NCBI GenBank assembly: GCA_031291755.1
Contig: JARLIK010000022.1
Coordinates: forward strand, 1 to 64,000
DNA from: Acidocella sp.
Lineage (GTDB): Bacteria > Pseudomonadota > Alphaproteobacteria > Acetobacterales > Acetobacteraceae
Direction: 5' to 3'
DNA: 64,000 bases
Shown here: positions 32,988-42,513 of the stretch, piece by piece
Numbering within the stretch: the first letter of the stretch is position 1
Layout of the letters: each line of letters begins with the position of its first letter
The notes under the pieces: generated by a model
The model's database searches: none
Told to the model about the DNA's origin: nothing
What the model saw: only the letters and a program-made list of their open reading frames with translations
Translations under genes and position numbers: made by a program

Positions 32988-34709
32988 TCAAATATCCGCG
33001 TAGCAATGAGTCTCGGCTGCCGCTCCTGGGTGCGTTAAAGCTCCCAGATGCGCCGGACCGACATTTTGCGCATAGCGCCAAATGGCGCCGGAATTGTAAT
33101 TGGTTTTGCGCGGCTTCCATTCTGCCCGCCGCGCGGCAAATTCCTCGTCGGTCAAATCGACATTGATGGTTCCGGCGATTGCATCCAGCGTGATTTTATC
33201 GCCATTTTTCAGCAATGCGATCGGTCCGCCAACAGCGGCTTCCGGCCCGACATGGCCAACACAAAAGCCGCGGGTGGCGCCTGAGAACCGGCCATCGGTG
33301 ATCAGCGCCACATGCTCACCCATCTCCTGGCCGTAAATGGCGGCGGTGGTGGAGAGCATCTCGCGCATACCGGGCCCACCTTTGGGTCCTTCGTAGCGGA
33401 TGATGATAACATCGCCTTTTTTATAGGCCCGCGCTTGCACGGCGGCGAAAGCATCTTCCTCGCAATCAAAGCAAAGCGCGGTGCCGGTGAACACCTGCTG
33501 CTTCAACCCGGCCACTTTCACGATACCGCCATCCGGCGCCAGGTTGCCCTTCAGCGAGACCACGCCGCCGGTTTTGGTAATGGCGCGTGATACCGGATAA
33601 ATCACATCTTGATTTTCTGGGAACACCACACCTTCCAAATTTTCGGCCAGGGTCTTGCCGGTCACGGTCATGCAATCGCCATGCAACAACCCGGCATCGA
33701 ACAGCGATTTCATAATCACCGGAATACCGCCGACATTATGCACATCCAGTGCCACGTATTTTCCACCCGGCTTCAAATCCGCAATGTAAGGCGTGCGGCG
33801 CATGATAGCCGCCACATCATCAAGCGTGAAGCGGATGCCGGCCTCGCTCGCCATGGCGGGTAAATGCAGGGCGGCGTTGGTGGAACCGCCGGTGGCACCC
33901 ACCAGTACGGCGGCGTTTTCGAAGGCTTTAAGCGTGCAAATATCGCGCGGGCGGATGTTTTTCTCGATGAGATTCATCACGGCGTGGCCTGAGAGAACCG
34001 CAAACCGATCGCGCTCCTCATAAGGTGCGGGCGCACCGGCTGAACCTGGCAGGGCCAGCCCAATGGCTTCGGAAACCATCGCCATGGTGTTGGCGGTGAA
34101 CTGACCGCCGCAAGCGCCAGCCGACGGGCAGGCGACGCATTCAAGCTTATACAATTCTTCATCAGACATTTTGCCGGCAGCATGCTGTCCCACCGCCTCG
34201 AACACATCCACCACCGTCACATCACGGCCTTGAAACTTACCTGGCAGGATGCTGCCGCCATACATGAACACCGAAGGTACGTTTAACCGCAGCATCGACA
34301 TCATCATGCCCGGTAGCGATTTATCGCAACCGGCAACGCCCACCAACCCATCGTAGGAATGCCCGCGCATGGTGAGTTCAACGGAATCCGCAATCACTTC
34401 GCGCGACACCAGCGAGGATTTCATCCCCTGATGGCCCATCGCAATGCCGTCGGTTACCGTGATGGTGGTGAATTCACGCGGCGTGCCGAAGGCTTCAGAA
34501 ACCCCACGCTTGACCGATTGCGCCTGGCGCGAAAGAGCGATGTTGCAAGGTGCCGCTTCATTCCAGCAGGTGGCAACACCGATGAACGGTTGGTCGATCT
34601 CTTCCTGGCCTAACCCCATGGCGTAGTAATATGAGCGATGCGGCGCACGGTCCGGCCCGACAGTGACGTGGCGCGACGGAAGGCGGGATTTGTCCCAGAT
34701 TTTTGGCAT
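32988..34709 (-). CDS. ilvD: Dihydroxy-acid dehydratase
   Basis: IlvD is the Fe-S dehydratase that makes the 2-keto acids in valine and isoleucine synthesis, and in the pantothenate route. The 573-residue protein shows the IlvD/Edd features: [10 protein letters not shown] with one cluster Cys, [20 protein letters not shown] with further cluster Cys, and a C-terminal [19 protein letters not shown]. The [10 protein letters not shown] start is typical. Its cluster would depend on the suf genes of this window. It is the last gene in a long minus-strand run; valS upstream fits a valine theme, which may be coincidence. Confidence 0.96.
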   Translation of the reverse strand: MPKIWDKSRLPSRHVTVGPDRAPHRSYYYAMGLGQEEIDQPFIGVATCWNEAAPCNIALSRQAQSVKRGVSEAFGTPREFTTITVTDGIAMGHQGMKSSLVSREVIADSVELTMRGHSYDGLVGVAGCDKSLPGMMMSMLRLNVPSVFMYGGSILPGKFQGRDVTVVDVFEAVGQHAAGKMSDEELYKLECVACPSAGACGGQFTANTMAMVSEAIGLALPGSAGAPAPYEERDRFAVLSGHAVMNLIEKNIRPRDICTLKAFENAAVLVGATGGSTNAALHLPAMASEAGIRFTLDDVAAIMRRTPYIADLKPGGKYVALDVHNVGGIPVIMKSLFDAGLLHGDCMTVTGKTLAENLEGVVFPENQDVIYPVSRAITKTGGVVSLKGNLAPDGGIVKVAGLKQQVFTGTALCFDCEEDAFAAVQARAYKKGDVIIIRYEGPKGGPGMREMLSTTAAIYGQEMGEHVALITDGRFSGATRGFCVGHVGPEAAVGGPIALLKNGDKITLDAIAGTINVDLTDEEFAARRAEWKPRKTNYNSGAIWRYAQNVGPAHLGALTHPGAAAETHCYADI

Positions 34710-34732
34710 AATGGCGTCCTTTATTTTAAGCT

Positions 34733-35944
34733 TCAGGGTACGAAAAAATTCTGTTCAGGTTTTGGTGCGGCAAACAGGAAGGTGGCGGATTGCATGATTT
34801 CGACGATTTTAGCGGCGGTTTGTTCCATGCCATAAACTGGCCGGGTACGTTCGCGTGTGGCGCGGGCAAGTTCAAGGGCGGCCTTGGGGTTTTCCACCAC
34901 CCGCTCAAGAGCGGCGGTAACACTGCCTTGGGTGAAGTCAAACGTATAAGGCAAAAGCTCAGGAAACGCTTGTTCGATGTAGGCATTACGGTCGGTCACC
35001 GGCATACTGCCGGCCCCGAGAGCCAGAAAAAACCGCTCGTGCGCTCCAAGATCGGTATTGGGGTGCATGGTCAGGCTGGCGGTGGCTCCTGACAGGCTGT
35101 TTTCAACGACGCTGTATTCCGAAGGTCCGTGGAAGCGGGCTTTCGCGTTGGTGGTGTCGATATGTTCCCACGCACCACCAAATACATCGACCCCGAACGG
35201 CAAAAGGGCTTGGGCGATCGCGGTACTTTTCAACCGGCGACTATAATCATCAATCTGTGCAATGAGAAAACGCGAAAGCAAATCAAACGGCTGTAAATCA
35301 ATCCGGTGCGCGGCGGCCACGCGCTTCACCAGCGGATGAATATCAGCGACAAACACATTGCCCTTGGTGGTCAGCGCCAGTTCATCCATCACGTCATGCA
35401 GGATGTGCTCCAACTGCGGTGCACCGCGCCACATATTTGCCAAAACCTCAGGAGAATTACCCGTTTTTGCAAACACGATGCGCGGGCGGCCTTGTGCTTT
35501 GATCTCTTTCATCGAAGGCACGGGTAAATCAGGAATGCCGTAGTCGATGGTGGTGACGATATTATCAGCCTTCACGTCGCTGGCCTGATATAACGCATGA
35601 TCACGGAAAATGTAGCCCATCACAACAGTTTTTGGCTGGGTACGATGGTGGGCCGCGTAATAAATCGGATGGTCGATATGCAGCGCATATACCGGCAAGC
35701 GCAATTTGGCCCACAGATTTTCACCGTCCACGCCGATATTCAAACCGATCCCGGCGGTGCTCACCACAAACCGTACCCGGCGCGTATTAAGTAAATCGCG
35801 CAGTTGATCATTCCAGCCGGCGGCACCGAGATCAATTTCCACCATCTCAAGGCCCATCTGCTTCCAGGCAGCACCCAGATGCACAATCACCCCGCGTACG
35901 GAATTATAGGCTGAGTTCCAGTTGAGCGAGACAATCACATCCAT
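34733..35944 (-). CDS. CgeB-like glycosyltransferase family protein
   Basis: This 403-residue protein has no signal peptide. It resembles CgeB/GT1-like proteins: an N-terminal half with LHIDHPIYYAAHH, then a C-terminal glycosyltransferase-like section FGGAWEHIDTTNAKARFHG, YSVVENSLSGATASLTMHPN, HERFFLALGAGSMPVTDRN. The last block is the usual nucleotide-sugar part of CgeB-type proteins. The acceptor is unknown. It starts three bases after the valS stop and is followed 23 bases later by ilvD, so all three are likely co-transcribed. A non-catalytic role cannot be excluded. Confidence 0.6.
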   Translation of the reverse strand: MDVIVSLNWNSAYNSVRGVIVHLGAAWKQMGLEMVEIDLGAAGWNDQLRDLLNTRRVRFVVSTAGIGLNIGVDGENLWAKLRLPVYALHIDHPIYYAAHHRTQPKTVVMGYIFRDHALYQASDVKADNIVTTIDYGIPDLPVPSMKEIKAQGRPRIVFAKTGNSPEVLANMWRGAPQLEHILHDVMDELALTTKGNVFVADIHPLVKRVAAAHRIDLQPFDLLSRFLIAQIDDYSRRLKSTAIAQALLPFGVDVFGGAWEHIDTTNAKARFHGPSEYSVVENSLSGATASLTMHPNTDLGAHERFFLALGAGSMPVTDRNAYIEQAFPELLPYTFDFTQGSVTAALERVVENPKAALELARATRERTRPVYGMEQTAAKIVEIMQSATFLFAAPKPEQNFFVP

Positions 35945-35947
35945 GCT

Positions 35948-38629
35948 CTAGGCAATCCGGCTCAAAGCAGCATCAAGCCGGATGATCTCGGCTGAAAAAC
36001 TGGCGCGGCGTTCTTCATTTTCGGCAATAATCGCTTCAGGGGCGCGTTTCACAAAATCCTCATTGGCTAGTTTTGCATTCACTTTATCAAGCTCCGCCGC
36101 CGCCTTGCCGCGCAGTCCGGCCAAGCGAACCCGCTCGGCATCCAAATCGATCAATTCCGCCAGTGGCAGAATAATCGTCGCTTCATTCAGCACCGCCTGG
36201 GCGGAGCCGCGCGGAATTTCACCGGCCAATTCGCCGACTGAACTGGCCCGCGCCATTCTAAAAATGGCTTCCTGCCAGGCCGCCGCCCGCGCCAGTGTTT
36301 CGGCTGAGGCATCCTTCAGCAGCACCGGCGATTTTTGACTGGGAGGCACGTTCATCTCTGAACGCACCGTGCGGATCTCTGAAATCAATTGAATGGCCCA
36401 GGCAACATCGGCACTCGCCGCCGCCGTTTCGCTCACCTCAGCGGCCTGCGGCCAGCTTGCATTGATCAGCGAACATGCCGCGCCATAGCCGAAATGATCC
36501 CATATTTCCTCGGTTACAAACGGCGTGATCGGATGCATCAGCCGCAGCAGCACGCCCAGCACATAAGCTGCCACAGCGCGGATTTCCGCCGCGTCAGCAC
36601 CGCCGCCGGCAAAGGCCGGTTTGGCAAATTCCAGGAACCAGTCACAAAAATCACCCCAGACGAAGTGCCACACCGCGAAGGCATAATCATCCACCCGGAA
36701 GGCCTCCACCGCCGCCGTCGCATCGGCAATGGCCTTGTTGCTGGCTGCCAAAATCCAGCGCGAGAGCGGCAGTTTTGCCGAAGCCGGGTTGAAATCCGGG
36801 TTGGGCACAACCTGATTCATTTCGCAGAAGCGCGCCGCGTTCCAGAGCTTGGTGATGAAGCTGCGGTTGGCTTCAACCTTCGCCTTGCCCAGTTTCACAT
36901 CGCGCCCAGGCCCGGCGGAAGCCGCCACCGTGTAGCGCAACGCATCAGTGCCAAATTCCTCAATCAGGCTGATCGGGTCGATGACATTGCCTTTGGATTT
37001 CGACATTTTCTGGCCGCGCTCATCACGCACCAGCCCATGAATATAAACCGTTTTGAACGGCACATCGTCCATGAAATGCAGCCCCATCATCATCATCCGG
37101 GCGACCCAGAAAAAGATGATGTCAAAACCCGTCACCAGCACGTCGGTTGGGTAATATTTTGCCAGTTCCGCCGTTTGCTCCGGCCAGCCGAGGGTGGAGA
37201 AGGGCCAGAGCGCCGAGCTGAACCAGGTATCCAGCACGTCCTCATCCTGGGTGATCGCGCGGCGCTCGCCATAATGCGCATTGGCCTTGGCCTGTGCTTG
37301 CGCTTCGTCATGCGCCACAAACACCGCGCCATCGGGCCCATACCAGGCCGGGATCCGGTGGCCCCACCAAAGCTGGCGGGAGATGCACCAGGGTTGAATA
37401 TCGCGCATCCAGGCGAAGAAAGTGTTTTCCCATTGTTTAGGCACAAACTCGATCTTGCCGGTTTCCACCGCCGCAATCGCCGGGCCAGCCAGAACCCCGG
37501 CATTGCAGTACCATTGTACGGTCAGCAGCGGCTCAATCACCACGCCGGAGCGGTCGCCATGCGGCACCTGATTGGTGTGCGGCTCAATCTTTTCCAACAC
37601 GCCCTGGGCTTCAAGCTCGGCCACGATCGCCTTGCGGGCGGCAAACCGGTCCATGCCCTCCAGCGACTTCGTGAAGTCCGGAACCTCACCAATTTCCGCC
37701 AGCGTAATGCGGCCCTGCCGGTCGAGGATGGACGGAGAGAGCAGGTTATGCCGCTTGCCGACTTCAAAATCATTAAAATCATGCGCAGGCGTGATTTTCA
37801 CCGCCCCGGTGCCTTTTTCCGGGTCAGCATATTCATCGGCCACGATGGGGATTTTGCGTCCCGTCAGCGGCAGGATGACGAATTTGCCGATTAAATCCTT
37901 ATATTTCGGGTTTTCCGGATGCACCGCCACGGCGCTATCCCCTAGCATGGTCTCCGGCCGGGTGGTCGCCACGATAATCTCAGCCCCGCCCTCAACAGGG
38001 TAGCGCAGATACCACAGACTGCCTTTGACTTCCTTGGTTTCAACTTCGAGGTCGGAAATGGCCGTCTGTAACTTTGGGTCCCAATTCACCAACCGGCGGT
38101 CTTGGTAGATCAACCCCTCGCCATGCAGGCGCACAAACACCTCGCGCACCGCTTTGGAGAGGCCTTCATCCATGGTGAAGCGCTCGCGCCCCCAGTCCGG
38201 CGATGCTCCCAGGCGGCGCAACTGGCTCGAGATGGTGCCGCCGGATTCGGCCTTCCATTTCCAGACGCGTTCGAGGAATTTATCTCGCCCGATTTCCTTA
38301 CGGTTGGTCTTTTCACCGTCCAGCAGGCGTTCCACCACCATTTGGGTGGCAATGCCGGCGTGGTCAGTGCCCGGTTGCCAGAGCACATCGCGGCCCTGCA
38401 TCCGGCGCACCCGCACCAGAATATCCTGCAACGTCATGGTCAGCGCGTGGCCCACATGCAGGCTGCCGGTCACGTTCGGTGGCGGGATCATGATGCTGAA
38501 CGGCGCGGCATTGGATTGCGGATGCGCACCAAAGGCTCCGGCAGCTTCCCAGCCGGCATACAGCCGGGCTTCCTGCCCGGCGGCGTCAAAATGTTTGTCG
38601 AGTGTCACGTTTTGCGATGCGTCATTCAT
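35948..38629 (-). CDS. valS: Valine--tRNA ligase
   Basis: This 893-residue class I synthetase charges tRNA-Val. The HIGH motif appears as HVGH at 58-61 within PPPNVTGSLHVGHA, and KMSKSKGN lies in the second half. The CP1 editing domain occupies about 190-340, and a C-terminal coiled coil (AERVRLAGLRGKAAAELDKVNAKL) is typical of ValRS. ATG 38629 matches homologues. Its ribosome site is inside a long inverted repeat (see 38630-38678), hinting at translational control. It is part of the pcm-tolC-popZ-valS run. Confidence 0.97.
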   Translation of the reverse strand: MNDASQNVTLDKHFDAAGQEARLYAGWEAAGAFGAHPQSNAAPFSIMIPPPNVTGSLHVGHALTMTLQDILVRVRRMQGRDVLWQPGTDHAGIATQMVVERLLDGEKTNRKEIGRDKFLERVWKWKAESGGTISSQLRRLGASPDWGRERFTMDEGLSKAVREVFVRLHGEGLIYQDRRLVNWDPKLQTAISDLEVETKEVKGSLWYLRYPVEGGAEIIVATTRPETMLGDSAVAVHPENPKYKDLIGKFVILPLTGRKIPIVADEYADPEKGTGAVKITPAHDFNDFEVGKRHNLLSPSILDRQGRITLAEIGEVPDFTKSLEGMDRFAARKAIVAELEAQGVLEKIEPHTNQVPHGDRSGVVIEPLLTVQWYCNAGVLAGPAIAAVETGKIEFVPKQWENTFFAWMRDIQPWCISRQLWWGHRIPAWYGPDGAVFVAHDEAQAQAKANAHYGERRAITQDEDVLDTWFSSALWPFSTLGWPEQTAELAKYYPTDVLVTGFDIIFFWVARMMMMGLHFMDDVPFKTVYIHGLVRDERGQKMSKSKGNVIDPISLIEEFGTDALRYTVAASAGPGRDVKLGKAKVEANRSFITKLWNAARFCEMNQVVPNPDFNPASAKLPLSRWILAASNKAIADATAAVEAFRVDDYAFAVWHFVWGDFCDWFLEFAKPAFAGGGADAAEIRAVAAYVLGVLLRLMHPITPFVTEEIWDHFGYGAACSLINASWPQAAEVSETAAASADVAWAIQLISEIRTVRSEMNVPPSQKSPVLLKDASAETLARAAAWQEAIFRMARASSVGELAGEIPRGSAQAVLNEATIILPLAELIDLDAERVRLAGLRGKAAAELDKVNAKLANEDFVKRAPEAIIAENEERRASFSAEIIRLDAALSRIA

Positions 38630-38678
38630 GGCTGGCCTTATAAACCTACCAAATTCAATTTGGCGAGGCAGGCCAGCC
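38630..38678 (-). promoter_or_regulatory. Inverted-repeat leader masking the valS ribosome site
   Basis: On the minus strand, GGCTGGCCT (38678-38670) pairs perfectly with AGGCCAGCC (38638-38630), which directly abuts the valS ATG and contains its only AAGG-like ribosome site. A second perfect palindrome, CCAAATT-G-AATTTGG (38663-38649), sits inside. The element fills most of the 67-base popZ-valS gap. It could act as an attenuating or translational switch, or as an inefficient terminator with read-through. No known RNA family was recognised. Confidence 0.55.
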
Positions 38679-38696
38679 TTGAATGTTACTGCTGGC

Positions 38697-39722
38697 TCAA
38701 TCCAGGCTGCGGCTGACCACCTTCTCGATTTCCGTACGAACGACCCGCTCCACCAGGCTCTGCAGATTGGTGTCCAGCCAGGCTTTTAACAGCGGGCGGA
38801 TTTCCTCGCGCACCATATCCTCGATGGTGGCGCCACCACGAGAAACGGCCACCGATTTTTCTGCTGAAATGCTGCGTACCATGGCGCCGATGGCGCTGGC
38901 GGCAGCGGTTGAGACCTGATCATCGATCAAGCTGTTAGGCGCGGTGACATGATTTTCATTGGTTTCCGGCATGGGAGTCTCCACAGGCGTTGGCATTGGC
39001 TCGGGGGCTTCTGCCGCCGTGCTGTCGGGGGTCGTTGACTGAATGGTTTCCTCAACCGGCTGCAGGCTCGGCGGCAGGTTGCTGAGGTTAGACAAATTCG
39101 GGCTGAATTTGCTGCCGAATACCGGAGGTGCCGCCGTACCGGGGGTGATTGGTGGCGGTGCTGGAAACGGCAACGGCGTATAGGCCGGCGGAACAGCGCC
39201 GCCCATCGACGGGAAGTCGGGGATCGTCCGGTGCCCAAACACTGGCATCCCGGTTGGCGGTGTCCCGCCTAGCGGGCGGTAACCTGCTGGCTCCGCAGCC
39301 GCCGGTGTTTCCATGGCTGGCCATGGCGGCAAATTGCCCGCCGCCGGTTCCGCCGGCGCTTCCGTCGGTGAGGTCGAAAAGCGCGGGTCAGGCAGCGGCA
39401 TCGGCCGGAACGGCGTGTTCAAATCATCGCTTGGCTCATACGGCGCCGCAAACGGAGAAGGCTCCGAGGCAAAACGGCCTGGCTCACTGGCCGGGCCTGA
39501 CAGCGGCATCGAATCTTCGGCGGCCGGTGGCATGGTCGCGGAGGTTAAATCAACCGGCTTGGCAACCATGCTGGAGTCGAGCACCAGAACATCTTCTTCT
39601 GGTTCGCCTTCAACCGGTGGAACCGCCTCATCTTTCAAAATACGCCGGATAGAGGCGAGAATATCCTCCATCGAGGGTTCGCCGGCGCCGCCAGGAGTGG
39701 GTTGGTCACTGTTAGGTGTCAT
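38697..39722 (-). CDS. popZ: PopZ-like polar organising protein (DUF2497)
   Basis: This 341-residue protein has the PopZ layout. An N-terminal helix EPSMEDILASIRRILKDE is followed by a long Pro/Glu-rich disordered region (about 35-240). The C-terminal helical oligomerisation region contains IEDMVREEIRPLLKAWLD and LVERVVRTEIEKVV. In Caulobacter, PopZ forms a network at cell poles that anchors ParB and the chromosome origin. The linker here is longer and more Pro-rich than in Caulobacter PopZ (177 residues). The gene lies 11 bases after tolC and before valS. Confidence 0.85.
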   Translation of the reverse strand: MTPNSDQPTPGGAGEPSMEDILASIRRILKDEAVPPVEGEPEEDVLVLDSSMVAKPVDLTSATMPPAAEDSMPLSGPASEPGRFASEPSPFAAPYEPSDDLNTPFRPMPLPDPRFSTSPTEAPAEPAAGNLPPWPAMETPAAAEPAGYRPLGGTPPTGMPVFGHRTIPDFPSMGGAVPPAYTPLPFPAPPPITPGTAAPPVFGSKFSPNLSNLSNLPPSLQPVEETIQSTTPDSTAAEAPEPMPTPVETPMPETNENHVTAPNSLIDDQVSTAAASAIGAMVRSISAEKSVAVSRGGATIEDMVREEIRPLLKAWLDTNLQSLVERVVRTEIEKVVSRSLD

Positions 39723-39733
39723 TTATCTGTCTT

Positions 39734-41230
39734 TCAGGGTGCCACTTGAGATTGTTTCACATGCAGCAATGTTCCGTCCGGCGCAATTCCTGCATCACTG
39801 TCCGCGGATTCTCCGGTACCGAAACCGGCATATTTTACAGCGCGGTAATATTGCAGGTCGTCATACTGGTTCACGGGAAGTCCTAGGTCTGTGGCGGTCA
39901 GCCTGCCGATGGCTGCGGCTATTGTGTACGAATTATTCACCAGAGTCGCTATGTTTTGCACCTGTTGCACCTGTGAATTCAATAATAATTGCTGTGCGTT
40001 CAGAACATCCAGGGTTGTGCGGGTCCCTACAATCTCCTCGCGTTCGGTGCCATCCAGGGCGATGGCGTTGGCTTTGATCTCGGAATTTGTGCTGACGATC
40101 GCCGCTTGGGACGCCACCAGCGCCTCCCAGGCTTGGGTGGCTTGCGCAAACACCGTGCGCTGCTGGTCGGTCACCGTGGCAAAGCTTTGCTGTTCTTTCG
40201 CGCGGGCGGCGCGGATGGCCGAATATTCCGAGCCCCCCTGATACAGCGGGACGGTTAATTGGCCCAGTACCGAGCCACCCCGGATGCTGGTGCCGGTGCC
40301 GGAAGGATCAGCCTCGGTAAACCCGGAGGCCTGCACCGAGACTACCGGCAGCAGCGCCGTATAGGCCACGTCCACCGCATCCTTGGAGGCAGCATCGGCA
40401 AATTTGGCCGCAACCACGTTCGGATTATTGGCAAGTGCTGCCTGCGCGGCGGCGTCCTTGGAGGCAACCGGCAATGCCAGCGGCTGCGGTGGGGTTAGCT
40501 TGCCGGGATACTCTCCCACCAATTGCCGAAAATTTTCGCGTGCGATCTGCAAATTGCCCTCGGCCACGGCCACCTGCTCCACCGCCTGCGCCAATGAGGC
40601 TTGCGCCTGCGCGACCGAGGTGAGGGTGATTTCGCCGACATTGAACTGGTCGCGGGTGGCTTGCAGTTGCCGTTCCAGCACCGTCTGGTTGTTCTTATCG
40701 AGCGCCAGAACCTGCGCATCGGTAATCACGGTCACGTAGGCATTCACCACATTGAGGAACACCGACTGCTCAGTGGCCAGCAACTGGGCGCGGGCAGCAT
40801 AGACGGCATTCTTGGCTTGCCTGGTTTCGTCGATTACCTTGCCGCCACTGTAAATCGGCTGGTTAATGGTGATTTGGGCCGTTTCAGGATTGCCGGTTTC
40901 AACCAAACGAGACTTGCCTTGCTTATAAGTTGGCGGAGATATGATGACCAATTGCTCGGTTGTTTGCTTGACCGTCTCCGATGAATGTCCGGCACTGCCG
41001 GTCAGCGACACCGTCGGCCGCCAGCCGGACATCGCGGTGGGCACGCCCTCATCGGTGGCCCGCAAGCTGGCGCGCTGTTCCTGCAATGTCGCATTATTGG
41101 CATAGGCTTCGGCCAGGGCTTGCACCAATGTCGTGGGCGGCCCGTCGGCGCTGGGTTGCGGTGTGGCCGCCCCGGCGGACAAGGGAAGTGATACGGCAAT
41201 GCTGATCAGGGCGATCAATTTAGCAGTCAT
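39734..41230 (-). CDS. tolC: TolC-family outer-membrane efflux protein
   Basis: This 498-residue outer-membrane channel protein serves type I secretion and efflux. A signal peptide ends near GAA (about residue 22). The mature part shows the duplicated helical hairpin pattern of the outer-membrane efflux family: EAYANNATLQEQRASLRATDE early, and the second repeat around YTALLPVVSVQASG, then the tail GIAPDGTLLHVK. The pcm-like gene lies just upstream and the popZ gene 11 bases downstream. The Hint exoprotein elsewhere in the window could use such a channel, but no link is shown. Confidence 0.9.
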   Translation of the reverse strand: MTAKLIALISIAVSLPLSAGAATPQPSADGPPTTLVQALAEAYANNATLQEQRASLRATDEGVPTAMSGWRPTVSLTGSAGHSSETVKQTTEQLVIISPPTYKQGKSRLVETGNPETAQITINQPIYSGGKVIDETRQAKNAVYAARAQLLATEQSVFLNVVNAYVTVITDAQVLALDKNNQTVLERQLQATRDQFNVGEITLTSVAQAQASLAQAVEQVAVAEGNLQIARENFRQLVGEYPGKLTPPQPLALPVASKDAAAQAALANNPNVVAAKFADAASKDAVDVAYTALLPVVSVQASGFTEADPSGTGTSIRGGSVLGQLTVPLYQGGSEYSAIRAARAKEQQSFATVTDQQRTVFAQATQAWEALVASQAAIVSTNSEIKANAIALDGTEREEIVGTRTTLDVLNAQQLLLNSQVQQVQNIATLVNNSYTIAAAIGRLTATDLGLPVNQYDDLQYYRAVKYAGFGTGESADSDAGIAPDGTLLHVKQSQVAP

Positions 41231-41342
41231 TCAGAGTTCCTCAGGCAAAGCGTTGCAGGTCGGATTGTTTCAACCATGCGCGAAAACCTCCTGCCAATCA
41301 ATTTGGCCTGGGGCGGCTGGCTCGGTCAGGCCGCGCCATGTC

Positions 41343-42005
41343 TTAAAAAACGAAGGCGGGCGCAGGTTTGAAGGCAGGCAGGCCAGGTGCTGTGCAATCG
41401 AACATCGTGGTTATGGCAAAGCCGCCGCCGCTTGGTTGTGCGACCACCACCTGCCCGAGAGACGCCAGGTTGCCGCCGTTTGCCGTTTTATCGATTAAAA
41501 TAGCAATCACCTTGCCGTCCGGCGTGAGTTGCGATGCCAGAATTTCCGGGATTTCCGGCACAGCCCCTTCGATGAAAATTGCTTCGTACGGGCCAGCCGC
41601 CGGCCATCCGGCGGTCAGCGGCCCGGTGACCATGGTGACGTTCGCAGGTACCGGGCCGGGGTTGGCAATGGCCGGAAATTCCAGCGCGGTGACCATGGCA
41701 CCACTGCTGGCCAAAATGGCGGCGCTATAGCCGGTGCCCGCGCCGATCACTAAAATATGCGCAGGGTTGGGGGCTAAAACCAACTGGGTCAGCCGCGCAA
41801 TCAAAAGTGGCGGCAGCATTACCCGCCCGCCTTCGAGCGCAATGGGGGCATCGGCATAGGGCTTGCTGCCGGCTGGCGCGAAAGCCTCACGCGGCAAATT
41901 GCGCATCGCGGCGATGACCCGCGCATCATTCACCTGGTTGGGGCGAACCTGGCTATCGACCATATGGGCGCGGGCAACGGCGGTATCGGAGGGAAATTCG
42001 GTCAT
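41343..42005 (-). CDS. Protein-L-isoaspartate O-methyltransferase-like protein
   Basis: This 220-residue SAM-dependent methyltransferase is of the PCMT family, which repairs isoaspartyl residues. MVDSQVRPNQVNDARVI, ILVIGAGTGYSAAILA (SAM motif I) and the following acidic strand end are typical of the alphaproteobacterial group found next to tolC. Such members may not be true repair enzymes, as the family motif residues are less conserved. ATG 42005 was chosen over 42131, since the extra 42 residues are not family-like and run towards tRNA-Cys. Confidence 0.82.
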   Translation of the reverse strand: MTEFPSDTAVARAHMVDSQVRPNQVNDARVIAAMRNLPREAFAPAGSKPYADAPIALEGGRVMLPPLLIARLTQLVLAPNPAHILVIGAGTGYSAAILASSGAMVTALEFPAIANPGPVPANVTMVTGPLTAGWPAAGPYEAIFIEGAVPEIPEILASQLTPDGKVIAILIDKTANGGNLASLGQVVVAQPSGGGFAITTMFDCTAPGLPAFKPAPAFVF

Positions 42006-42136
42006 CGGAAACCTTTGCTGGGGTGAGCCGCTGGTCACCTTATAGCGAAACGCTTGCCAGGAACTCAACCGCCTGGGCGACGACACTTGACCCGCGGCGT
42101 CCCGGCGGGGATATACGCCATCTGAAGCCAAGCACC

Positions 42137-42210
42137 GGTCCGGTGGCAGAGTGGTGATGTAGCGGACTGCAAATCCGCGTATGCCGGTTCGATTCCGGCC
42201 CGGACCTCCA
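42137..42210 (+). tRNA. tRNA-Cys (GCA)
   Basis: The 74-base sequence folds as a tRNA. The acceptor stem is GGTCCGG/CCGGACC, the anticodon loop is CTGCAAA with GCA, the T arm is GGTTCGATTCC, the discriminator is T and CCA is encoded. A run of T (42211-42217) follows directly and probably ends the transcript. Confidence 0.95.
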
Positions 42211-42513
42211 TTTTTTTGTGCTATCCTCCCTTAATTATCGTGCTGGAATTTTAACCACCTCGATCTGCTTGCAGAGGCGGGCGTTGACAGAGTTTTGCTG
42301 TTTGAGTAGGTTTCTCATAACAAATGTTCGTATTGTGAACTTAAGAATTAAGGGAAGTCATCGCGGGATTAGAAAATAGGCTGGCAGGATCGGCAAAAAC
42401 GCCAAGGTCTTGGAATCCGGTTCTGTCCTACGGCCCTTCAGTTTTTCTTGTGGTTCACCGAACCCGTTGATCTCGGCTTGTTGAACAGCCGCAGTTTGGG
42501 AAAAGGATAAAAA
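42211..42513 (+). promoter_or_regulatory. Promoter/operator region of the bicupin-EutA-AAHS cluster
   Basis: After the tRNA-Cys T run comes a likely sigma70 promoter: TTGACA (42284-42289), 17 bases and TAGGTT (42307-42312). About 15 bases downstream lies the interrupted palindrome GTTC-N7-GAAC (42326-42340), a plausible operator for an IclR- or GntR-like regulator. No regulator gene is adjacent. A leader of nearly 200 bases would follow. No other coding frame is supported here. Confidence 0.45.

Noticed and set aside
36389-37894. 501-codon plus-strand reading frame opposite valS
   Set aside because: It is the antisense of a certain valS gene; its translation has no recognisable domain and the frame is kept open by the codon bias of valS.
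38630-38678. T-box riboswitch before valS
   Set aside because: No specifier loop or T-box sequence is present, the element is too short, and T-boxes are not expected in Alphaproteobacteria.
39313-40077. 254-codon plus-strand frame across popZ and tolC
   Set aside because: It spans two good genes in antisense and has no motif or ribosome site.
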